From JANWHF01 sp036276235 (lineage in GTDB: Bacteria; Planctomycetota; Phycisphaerae; Tepidisphaerales; Tepidisphaeraceae): a stretch of DNA of 13,498 nt. Under the pieces are notes generated by a model, which was given only the letters and a program-made list of their open reading frames with translations, was not told the DNA's origin and made no database searches. The stretch spans positions 1-13,498 of the forward strand of contig DATBDZ010000470.1 in NCBI GenBank assembly GCA_036276235.1, in the 5' to 3' direction. Below are positions 7,363 to 12,853 of this stretch, one piece after another; the first letter of the stretch is position 1; the number at the start of each line of letters is the position of its first letter. The position numbers were made by a program, and so were the translations under genes.

Positions 7363-8295
7363 CTATCGCGGCACGGCAACCTGTCCAAGGATTGAGCGAA
7401 GGATCGCTTCGGTGCCGTGCGCGTCGCCGTTATGGACGTACGATTTTCCAAGCACGCGATGCGAGCAGACGGCGATGAACATGTCCTTCACGTCATCGGG
7501 AATGACATAGTCGCGCGCCGCTAGCATGGCGGTGGCCTGCGCGGCTTCCGCCAGCGCCAGCCCGCCGCGGGGAGAAACGCCCAGCCGCAGTTCGGGGTTG
7601 TCGCGCGTGGCCTGCACGAGATCGAGGATGTATTCGACGATTGCCGGCTCGGTTCGCACGCTGGGCAAGCGATCCTGCATCTCGACCACTTGCTGACCCG
7701 TCGCCACCGGCCGCAGCGCCTCTAATGCCGTGCGGCCGGGGCGAGTCGTCAGAATCTGATGCTCGGCATCACGCTGCGGATAGCCGACCGTGATCCGAAC
7801 CAGGAAGCGATCCAACTGGTTTTCCGGAAGATGATAGGTGCCTTCAAACTCGAAGGGATTCTGCGTCGCCACCAGCATGAAGGGACGTTCGAGTGGAAAC
7901 GTCTGGTTCTCGATGGAAACCTGTTCTTCGCTCATCGCCTCCAGCAGCGCCGATTGCGTGCGCGGCGTGGTGCGGTTGATCTCATCCGCCAGAACGATAT
8001 TCGCAAAGACCGGCCCCGGTTTGAATTCAAAGCCATGACTCTGGTTGTTGAACACCGAAACGCCCAGAACATCGCCGGGCATTAAATCCGGCGTAAGCTG
8101 AATGCGGCTGAATCGGCAATCGATGCTACGGGCAAGCGAGCGGGCGAGAACGGTTTTCCCGACCCCCGGAACATCCTCAATCAGCACATGCCCGCGGGCC
8201 AGAAGGCCAACGAGCAGCAGATCAACAGCCTTGGGATTCCCGAAGAAAACGCTCTGGATGTTCTCCCGGAGCCGGTCGATCATCTGCTTTGACAC
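7363..8295 (-). CDS. MoxR-family AAA+ ATPase
   Basis: A 310-residue AAA+ ATPase with chaperone-like roles in assembling or activating protein complexes. Visible motifs: Walker A D-V-P-G-V-G-K-T (residues 41-48), the MoxR-typical F-S-R-I-Q-L-T-P-D-L-M-P-G-D (62-75), Walker B V-L-A-D-E-I-N-R (101-108), sensor-1 A-T-Q-N-P (144-148), the L-P-E-N-Q-L-D-R-F block (156-164) with a likely arginine finger, and sensor-2 G-V-S-P-R-G-G (about 244-250). Length and layout are normal for the family. The start is a GTG at 8295 with GGAGT five bases upstream. An in-frame ATG four codons further in is too far from that site. It leads the MoxR-DUF58-transglutaminase operon. No downstream BatA/BatB-type VWA genes are present, so this is a compact form of the cluster. 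Confidence 0.93.
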   Translation of the reverse strand: MSKQMIDRLRENIQSVFFGNPKAVDLLLVGLLARGHVLIEDVPGVGKTVLARSLARSIDCRFSRIQLTPDLMPGDVLGVSVFNNQSHGFEFKPGPVFANIVLADEINRTTPRTQSALLEAMSEEQVSIENQTFPLERPFMLVATQNPFEFEGTYHLPENQLDRFLVRITVGYPQRDAEHQILTTRPGRTALEALRPVATGQQVVEMQDRLPSVRTEPAIVEYILDLVQATRDNPELRLGVSPRGGLALAEAAQATAMLAARDYVIPDDVKDMFIAVCSHRVLGKSYVHNGDAHGTEAILRSILGQVAVPR

Positions 8296-8404
8296 TGCAC
8301 ACTCCGGCGATGTTCAACAAATGTTGCGTGCTCGAAAAGTTTCCTCGATCGGCATTGTAAGGGGATGGTGAAGATCAGGGAAGTGGAGTGCAAATTTGGG
8401 AGGA

Positions 8405-8520
8405 TTCAGGGTTCGGGGTTCAGGGTTCAGGGGGGATAATGCTGAATGCTGATTGCTGATTGCTGAATCCTGATTTCAGCCCGGCATTTCCTGAACCCCG
8501 AACCCTGAACCCTGAACCCT
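8405..8520. repeat. Composite heptamer-repeat hairpin (GGGTTCA and TGCTGAW)
   Basis: A perfect 20-base inverted repeat (8405-8424 and 8490-8509) is made of GGGTTCA/GGGTTCG heptamers. Between the arms lie five tandem heptamers of a second kind (TGCTGAA or TGCTGAT, the last TCCTGAT; 8440-8474). The right arm continues with more heptamers to 8520 and enters the receiver gene, supplying its last codons and its stop region. There is no U-tract after either arm, so it is not an ordinary terminator. Confidence 0.85.
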
Positions 8521-8892
8521 CATCGATTCCGGGACAATGGCGCGAATCTTCAAAAGCAACTCCTCCACATTGAACTTCGGCTTGAAGATGATGCCGGCAA
8601 CCTTGAGCTGGCGCGCCCGCGCGAGCGTGGAACCTTCGATAACTCCCGTGAGCACCAGCACCGGAACGTTTTCCCAGCGCACATCGCGGCGAAGCAGCTC
8701 GAGCAGCGTCAGACCATCCATCTTGGGCATGATCATGTCGAGCAGAATCAGATCCGGCGTCTCCAGCGCCAGCAACGCCAGCGCCTCCGATCCGTTGGCG
8801 GCCCGACGGGCTTCAAACCCCTCATGACGCAGGAGCATCGCCAGCGGCTCGCGGACTTCAGCATGATCTTCGACGATCAAAATCTTTTTCAT
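8476..8892 (-). CDS. Stand-alone response-regulator receiver protein
   Basis: A CheY-like receiver domain of 138 residues with no output domain. It would be phosphorylated by a histidine kinase that is not in this window. All key positions are present: acidic pair Glu8-Asp9, phospho-acceptor Asp52 (L-L-D-M-I-M-P), Thr82 (L-T-G) and Lys104 followed by Pro (I-I-F-K-P). The start at 8892 gives M-K-K-I-L-I-V-E-D, the usual receiver beginning. A longer frame to 9066 would run through the repeat hairpin and is rejected. A GGAG lies about ten bases upstream. The last fourteen residues (R-V-Q-G-S-G-F-G-V-Q-E-M-P-G) are encoded by the heptamer repeat and have no counterpart in the receiver fold, which ends near residue 121. 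Single-domain receivers often act by protein contact, for example in phosphorelays or motor control. Confidence 0.92.
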   Translation of the reverse strand: MKKILIVEDHAEVREPLAMLLRHEGFEARRAANGSEALALLALETPDLILLDMIMPKMDGLTLLELLRRDVRWENVPVLVLTGVIEGSTLARARQLKVAGIIFKPKFNVEELLLKIRAIVPESMRVQGSGFGVQEMPG

Positions 8893-8980
8893 AACACAAC
8901 CGCTCCGTGCGGTGACAATATTGATATCGAATACACCGCCGTTGGGGGCAATATTGGGGGCGTCTATTGGGAAAAAAATG

Positions 8981-9079
8981 CGAGGATGGAGGATGGAGAA
9001 TGGCGGCAGGAGATGGATAGCGATGATTACTCTGCCCGCGCTATCCCTGCTATCCTCCATCCTCAATTCTCCATCCTCG
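8981..9079. repeat. GGATGGA-type heptamer hairpin between two genes
   Basis: A long imperfect inverted repeat. The left side (8981-9022) opens with GAGGATG heptamers and closes with GATAGCG. The right side (9039-9079) opens with CGCTATC and closes with CATCCTCG. The inner stem (9016-9022 with 9039-9045) is perfect, and the outer stem is imperfect because heptamers differ in number and order between arms. It separates the dehydrogenase gene from the downstream receiver gene. The right arm supplies the dehydrogenase's last five codons and its TGA stop. Confidence 0.75.
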
Positions 9080-10268
9080 TGTTCATCTCACCCTTGATCC
9101 CCGCTCGCAGAACACCCGCCAGCACCTCATTGCTCAGCTCGATCGGGTTATAGCGCATACTGCTGGCGGCTCGGGCAAGCTGTACCATCGGCTGGATGTC
9201 GCGCTCACTCAAACCGAATCGACTCAGCGGCGGAATTTGAAGTTGGATTGTCAAATCAATTGTGCATCGGATTGCCGAATCGATCGCTTCACTTTCGGAG
9301 ATTTTTTTGTCGTCCGTCAGCAGCCGACCGATCGCGGCATAGCGCTGCAGCAGCGGATCGTTCTCAGAACGCGCTCGAATTGCACTGATGTTTGCGGCTA
9401 ACACATGCGGCAACAGAGCCGCGCAAATGGTGCCGTGCGGCACCGGAAAATTCGCCCCCAGCGGCGCGGCAAAGCCGTGGACGGCGCCCAGGCCGGCGTT
9501 CGTCAACGTGATCCCGCTCCAGAGTGCCGCCAGTGACATCTCTTCGCGCGCGATCGCATCAGCACCATCGCGGTGGGCGCGCACGAGCGAGCGCGCGGCC
9601 AGCTCGATTCCTTTGACAGCCAGCGCATCGGTCATCGGCTGCGCACCGAGAGACGTGTACGATTCGATGAGCTGACAGAGCGCATCCATCCCTGAACTTG
9701 CGGTCACCTGCGGCGGCGTTGACATGCCAAGCTCCGGATCGATCAGCGCGATCCGCGCCGGAAGTTGCTCGCTACGGATGCTGGCTTTGAATTTTCGTTC
9801 GGACGCGCCGATCACCGCGTTTCGCGTCGCCTCGGCGCCGGTGCCGGCCGTTGTCGGAATCGCGATCCACGGCGCGGCGGGCTTGATGATCTTCTGGCCC
9901 TTGCCGACAACTTCCATGTAATCGAGCGCGCTTCCGCCATTGGTCAGCAGGCCGGCGACCGCCTTGGCGGTATCGATGGCGCTCCCGCCGCCCAGGCCAA
10001 TGATCACTTGAGCGCCGAAAGATCGCGCGGTTTCGAGGCCTCGATCGATGTCATTGACAGTGGGTTCGCCCTTTTGCCGGAAAGTGCTAATGGCCAGCTT
10101 TGAGTCCAATAAGATCTTCTGCGCGCGCTCGGCGTTGGATTCACCGCCGTTGTAAACGATTACCGCGCGGTTCCCGAATCCAGCAGCGAGCTGCCCAAGC
10201 CGCGCCAGCGCTCCGCGGCTGAAGACGATCCGCGGGACCGAGAAGAATTCAAATGCGGTCAGCGACAT
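9063..10268 (-). CDS. Iron-type (group III) alcohol dehydrogenase
   Basis: A 401-residue NAD(P)-dependent dehydrogenase of the iron-containing family (FucO, maleylacetate reductase and relatives), acting on a small alcohol, aldehyde or keto compound in the cytoplasm. Motifs: G-L-G-G-G-S-A-I-D-T-A-K (residues about 91-102, nucleotide binding), P-T-T-A-G-T-G-A-E (138-146), and metal ligands Asp195, His264 (V-H-G-F-A) and His278 (P-H-G-T). At the fourth ligand position (199) there is Gln instead of the usual His, in D-A-L-C-Q-L-I-E. The ATG at 10268 begins M-S-L-T-A-F-E-F and fits the family start. Its ribosome binding site is weak (a GGGGA about 18 bases upstream). It follows the small monooxygenase gene by 11 bases, so the two are probably co-transcribed. 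The final residues (T-R-M-E-N) come from a repeat. Confidence 0.88.
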   Translation of the reverse strand: MSLTAFEFFSVPRIVFSRGALARLGQLAAGFGNRAVIVYNGGESNAERAQKILLDSKLAISTFRQKGEPTVNDIDRGLETARSFGAQVIIGLGGGSAIDTAKAVAGLLTNGGSALDYMEVVGKGQKIIKPAAPWIAIPTTAGTGAEATRNAVIGASERKFKASIRSEQLPARIALIDPELGMSTPPQVTASSGMDALCQLIESYTSLGAQPMTDALAVKGIELAARSLVRAHRDGADAIAREEMSLAALWSGITLTNAGLGAVHGFAAPLGANFPVPHGTICAALLPHVLAANISAIRARSENDPLLQRYAAIGRLLTDDKKISESEAIDSAIRCTIDLTIQLQIPPLSRFGLSERDIQPMVQLARAASSMRYNPIELSNEVLAGVLRAGIKGEMNTRMEN

Positions 10269-10279
10269 CGACGCAGATT

Positions 10280-10579
10280 TTACGCATCCCCATAGAAAAT
10301 GCTGTGGTGCTTGACCCCCTGCCGCGGCTGTGCCATCCAATCGGTGACCGTGTCCCTCCAGCGCGCGTAGTGCGCCGTCTGCTGATGCTTTGCGAAGTCT
10401 TCCTTCGCTTTGTAAGCCTCGTAAAGCAGGAATCGATTCGGATCATCCTCGCACTGTGAAACATCAAACCGCAGATTTCCCGGCTCTTTGCGAGTATTGC
10501 GCGCGTTATCGAGCGTGGCTTCCTTGAATTGCTCGATGTGCTCGGGTTTGACGAAGATGGTGACGGCAACGATGTACAT
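10280..10579 (-). CDS. ABM-fold (YgiN/LsrG-like) small monooxygenase
   Basis: A 99-residue protein with the dimeric alpha-beta barrel fold of the antibiotic-biosynthesis-monooxygenase family, which includes quinol monooxygenase YgiN and the AI-2 processing enzyme LsrG. Matching features: opening strand M-Y-I-V-A-V-T-I-F-V-K-P-E-H (1-14), helix F-K-E-A-T-L-D-N-A-R-N-T-R-K-E-P-G-N (about 18-35) that contains the typical 'R.E.GN' segment, strand R-F-D-V, then F-L-L-Y-E-A-Y and the helix H-Q-Q-T-A-H-Y-A-R-W with the expected His/Tyr spacing. The ATG at 10579 has a strong GGAGGG site seven bases upstream. The longer frame to 10654 has no such support. It is followed by the iron-type dehydrogenase after 11 bases, suggesting a two-step conversion of a small oxygenated compound. 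Substrate not predictable. Confidence 0.88.
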   Translation of the reverse strand: MYIVAVTIFVKPEHIEQFKEATLDNARNTRKEPGNLRFDVSQCEDDPNRFLLYEAYKAKEDFAKHQQTAHYARWRDTVTDWMAQPRQGVKHHSIFYGDA

Positions 10580-10663
10580 GCGTGGGCCCTCCGAATTAAC
10601 TGCAATGATACACGGAATCCCGCGCCTCGCGGGTGTGCCCACGCCACATGACAACTCCGCACC

Positions 10664-11791
10664 TCACCGCGCCCCCGCCCCGAGCATGGCGGCGATCTCC
10701 ATCTTCATCAGGCGGCACTCGCGCGGCGGCTTGCGGGTCAGCACCATCGTGACGGCGGCGTTTCCCCGATACTTCTCCAGGACCGACTGTGCCAGGATTT
10801 GCAGTTCGTCATCCTCCAGCTCTCCGATGAGCCGCGCCGCGCGGGCTTCGTCTTCGCGCGCCGACGATTGCTCGCGCATGGCATCGGCTTTGGCGGCACG
10901 GTCCGCCGCCTCGGCTTTGGCACGCGCTTGGGCTTTGGCGCGGGCGGCCACGACTGGCTGCGGCGTCTGCCATTGCCGCACCAGCGCGTCGCGAATGAAG
11001 CCACCGGGGTTATCGCATTTGCCTCGCGCGCGGCGCCATTCCATGGTGGCGATGACATCGACGATTCGATCGTGCGGATATTGCCCGGCAAGCTGCTTCG
11101 CGACGGCGGCTTCCACTCCGCTTCTCTCCAAAAGAACAGCAGCATCCGAATGAGGGGGGGTTGGTGCAGATGCTTGATCAACCGCCACACGGCTGTTGCT
11201 GAGTTCTTTACTCTCTGTCTTTAATTGTGGTCCGCCGGCGGCCCCACCGTCCCCGGTCCAATGCGCCCCGGGGCCGGTCCTCGCGCGGCCTGACCGGGAG
11301 GCCGACGCTGGCCCGACGGGGGGTTGGCTGGGGGTCCTGGAGGGGGTTCCCGCGTGGACCCCCAGGGGGTTCGCCATGGGCCCGGCAATGGATCCGCTCC
11401 GGGACTCGGCGGGGACCAAGAGCTGGTACATGTTGGACTCATTTTCGCCAAGCTCGCTGACGCCGCCGCGCTCGATGACGACGATCAATCGATGTTGCAG
11501 AAGATCTCTGATCGCGCGCTTGGCGGAGGATCGCGACAGGCCCGAATATTTCATAATCGCGGCCTGGCCCATCTTCACGCGAAACTGGTTGCGATGATCG
11601 GCGAAGCGAACCATTGGAATGTAGACAGCTCGGGCGGCATCGGAGAGCCGCGCCCAAGCGCCGCTATCCACGACTCGATTGAAGAGCTTTGCGAATCCCC
11701 CGGGCACGCCCCCATCGTTGCCTATCGTGACGGTAACGATTGGCTCGTCGGTCTGCACGTCGATGTGATGATTATGCTGCTGCTTGGCCAT
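10664..11791 (-). CDS. Winged-helix replication-initiator-like protein
   Basis: A 375-residue protein not firmly recognised. Residues about 33-128 look like a helix-turn-helix/winged-helix domain of plasmid or phage replication proteins: L-F-N-R-V-V-D-S-G-A-W-A-R-L-S-D-A-A-R-A, then S-G-L-S-R-S-S-A-K-R-A-I (a recognition helix) and a beta-wing ending L-V-P. A Pro/Gly/Ser-rich linker follows (129-216). Residues 218-275 form a second domain ending in C-D-N-P-G-G-F-I-R-D-A-L-V-R-Q-W; an 'NPxGF/L' close of this kind is common in DnaD-like and other replication-initiation C-terminal domains. An Ala/Arg-rich probable coiled coil (281-321) and a short C-terminal domain end it. The ATG at 11791 (M-A-K-Q-Q-H-N-H-H) follows GGCGAG by three bases; an upstream ATG at 11848 is the alternative. 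It stands beside a tRNA gene, a common place for integrated elements, but no integrase is seen. Confidence 0.6.
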   Translation of the reverse strand: MAKQQHNHHIDVQTDEPIVTVTIGNDGGVPGGFAKLFNRVVDSGAWARLSDAARAVYIPMVRFADHRNQFRVKMGQAAIMKYSGLSRSSAKRAIRDLLQHRLIVVIERGGVSELGENESNMYQLLVPAESRSGSIAGPMANPLGVHAGTPSRTPSQPPVGPASASRSGRARTGPGAHWTGDGGAAGGPQLKTESKELSNSRVAVDQASAPTPPHSDAAVLLERSGVEAAVAKQLAGQYPHDRIVDVIATMEWRRARGKCDNPGGFIRDALVRQWQTPQPVVAARAKAQARAKAEAADRAAKADAMREQSSAREDEARAARLIGELEDDELQILAQSVLEKYRGNAAVTMVLTRKPPRECRLMKMEIAAMLGAGAR

Positions 11792-11857
11792 TATCTCGCC
11801 GCCTACACAACAGGTTGTATAGCCCAGCGTGATGTCCGGAAGCAACATGTGTTATTG

Positions 11858-11890
11858 GGCGCGACAGGCTGTCGCGCCGACAAGGTGTCG
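11858..11890. repeat. Pair of adjacent hairpins upstream of the replication-like gene
   Basis: A nine-base perfect stem, GGCGCGACA with TGTCGCGCC (11858-11866 and 11870-11878, three-base loop). It is followed at once by a five-base stem CGACA with TGTCG (11878-11882 and 11886-11890). Both lie in the leader or promoter region of the minus-strand gene and upstream of the tRNA promoter. Neither strand has a T-tract after the stems, so an intrinsic terminator is unlikely. An operator or a small dispersed repeat fits better. Confidence 0.65.
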
Positions 11891-11947
11891 TAGTGGATGG
11901 GGCTGCTTGTTTAACGAATATTAAACACAGATCTTTGGCTCGCCGGC

Positions 11948-11975
11948 TTGTCCCTCGGCGTGCTCGGCGTATAAT
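11948..11975 (+). promoter_or_regulatory. Promoter of the tRNA-Val gene
   Basis: TTGTCC (11948-11953) and a perfect TATAAT (11970-11975) are 16 bases apart. The expected transcription start is near 11982, about 15 bases before the mature tRNA. This suits a short tRNA leader. Confidence 0.65.
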
Positions 11976-11996
11976 CGCCTCACTTAGGCCAGATAC

Positions 11997-12070
11997 GGGC
12001 GGTTGGCGCAGCTGGCTAGCGCACCAGCATGACACGCTGGGGGTCACAGGTTCGAGTCCTGTACCGCCCA
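11997..12070 (+). tRNA. tRNA-Val (anticodon GAC)
   Basis: A complete 74-base cloverleaf. Acceptor stem GGGCGGT (11997-12003) pairs perfectly with ACCGCCC (12063-12069), with discriminator A at 12070. D-stem GCGC pairs with GCGC (12006-12009 and 12019-12022). Anticodon stem CCAGC/GCTGG (12024-12028 and 12036-12040) encloses the loop ATGACAC, giving anticodon GAC at 12031-12033, which reads valine codons GUC and GUU. T-stem ACAGG/CCTGT (12046-12050 and 12058-12062) encloses TTCGAGT. CCA is not encoded. A T-rich run follows (12071-12080) and may end the transcript. Confidence 0.96.
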
Positions 12071-12113
12071 TTTTTGTTTTCTCCCTTGTCTCCTAGCGGG
12101 GCTCTCCCGCGGG

Positions 12114-12134
12114 GATTTGAGATTTCGAATTTCA
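12114..12134 (+). repeat. Degenerate heptamer block (GATTTGA-like)
   Basis: Three consecutive seven-base units, GATTTGA, GATTTCG and AATTTCA, after a small GCGGG/CCCGC hairpin (12096-12110). Short and imperfect; recorded because other heptamer arrays occur in this window. Confidence 0.35.
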
Positions 12135-12255
12135 TATCTGGGATCGCCGGCACTTTTCTTGCAACTTTGGCGGCTGGTGTTTCGTCCAATCGCCTATGCC
12201 TTGCGCGTTTCGCCTGGCTCTGCCGTGCATGTCGGACCTCAACTTTGATGATGAC

Positions 12256-12303
12256 TTGACTTTCTCCTACGCGTTGTAGTAGCATTTGAACTACAAGATG
12301 TAA
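12256..12303 (+). promoter_or_regulatory. Promoter with two BlaI-type operator dyads
   Basis: A predicted promoter has TTGACT (12256-12261) and TAGCAT (12280-12285), 18 bases apart. Two dyads of the same form overlap it: CTACG-CGT-TGTAG (12267-12279), lying between the two hexamers, and CTACA-AGA-TGTAA (12291-12303), at the expected transcription start. The second has the TACA...TGTA core favoured by BlaI/MecI repressors. Centres are 24 bases apart, so two repressor dimers could bind on nearly the same face of the helix. The right half of box 1 and the left half of box 2 also form a perfect seven-base inverted repeat (TTGTAGT/ACTACAA). Confidence 0.72.
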
Positions 12304-12331
12304 GAGAGTTGGTTTCCGCAGGGATTCTTCG

Positions 12332-12712
12332 ATGGGAAACGCCGTTCCAACTGTCAGCGACGCCGAGCTGGATGTGCTCAAGGTGCTCTGGGAGCAGGGC
12401 CCGCTGACGGTGCGCGCGATGGAAGCCAAGCTTCGCAAGCGAAAGCGGAGATGGGCATACAACACCGTTCTGACGCTGCTCTCGCGATTGCGCGACAAAG
12501 GATTCGTGGCCGCCGACAAGAGCGATGCGGCTCACGTCTTTCGGGCGGCCGTGAGCCGTCAGGAATTACTGCGGAGCGGGCTGAGCGATCTGGCGGACCG
12601 GATTTGCGATGGAACTTCCAGCCCGCTGGTGCATGCCCTCGTAGAGGGCGCGCGGCTGACGCCCGATGACATCAGCCAACTCCGGAAGATGCTCGATCAA
12701 CTGGAGAAGTAG
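12332..12712 (+). CDS. BlaI/MecI-family transcriptional repressor
   Basis: A 126-residue winged-helix repressor of the BlaI/MecI/CopY family. The N-terminal domain shows the family order: V-S-D-A-E-L-D-V-L-K-V-L-W (about 8-20), G-P-L-T-V-R-A-M (about 23-30), then W-A-Y-N-T-V-L-T-L-L-S-R-L-R-D-K-G (about 41-57), the recognition helix and start of the wing. The C-terminal third, with L-L-R-S-G-L-S-D-L and helical segments, fits the dimerisation domain. AGGGA lies seven bases before the ATG. An M56 protease gene follows, the standard partner whose signalling leads to repressor cleavage. Operator dyads directly upstream imply autorepression. In planctomycete-like genomes such pairs are numerous and usually not linked to beta-lactam resistance. 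No beta-lactamase is visible here. Confidence 0.92.
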   Translation: MGNAVPTVSDAELDVLKVLWEQGPLTVRAMEAKLRKRKRRWAYNTVLTLLSRLRDKGFVAADKSDAAHVFRAAVSRQELLRSGLSDLADRICDGTSSPLVHALVEGARLTPDDISQLRKMLDQLEK

Positions 12713-12833
12713 GGGTGAATCCCGGCGCGCCGGGATTCGCCCCTACGAAAGCGAGTGGATCGTTGTAGGGGTGAACCTTGTGTTCACCCTCGTTGTCCGT
12801 GCGGAGGCGGGCCAACACGAGGCGCGCCCCTAC
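12709..12833. repeat. GTAGGGG-type palindromic repeats covering the repressor's stop codon
   Basis: Copy 1 (12709-12746) is a loop-free palindrome: GTAGGGGTGAATCCCGGCG joined to its inverted copy with one T/C difference, leaving a G-U wobble in RNA. The TAG in its left arm is the repressor's stop codon. Copy 2 (12765-12833) begins with the same GTAGGGGTGAA, forms an inner hairpin GGTGAAC/GTTCACC (12770-12776 and 12782-12788) and ends with the matching CCCCTAC. Both fill most of the 141 bases between repressor and protease genes. Transcript folding here could lower read-through to the protease gene. Confidence 0.85.
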
Positions 12834-12853
12834 AGTTCGACGGAGTCACACCG

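Noticed and set aside
8893..9066. N-terminal extension of the receiver gene
   Set aside because: It would translate the repeat hairpin before M-K-K-I-L-I-V-E-D, the natural start of a receiver domain.
11772..12071. Minus-strand frame beginning M-G-G-T-G-L-E-P-V-T-P across the tRNA
   Set aside because: It is the antisense translation of tRNA-Val, a well-known source of spurious proteins. The cloverleaf is complete on the plus strand.
12016..12519. Minus-strand frame ending Y-R-T-R-T-C-D-P-Q
   Set aside because: Also antisense to the tRNA at its end, and opposite the well-supported BlaI-type gene.
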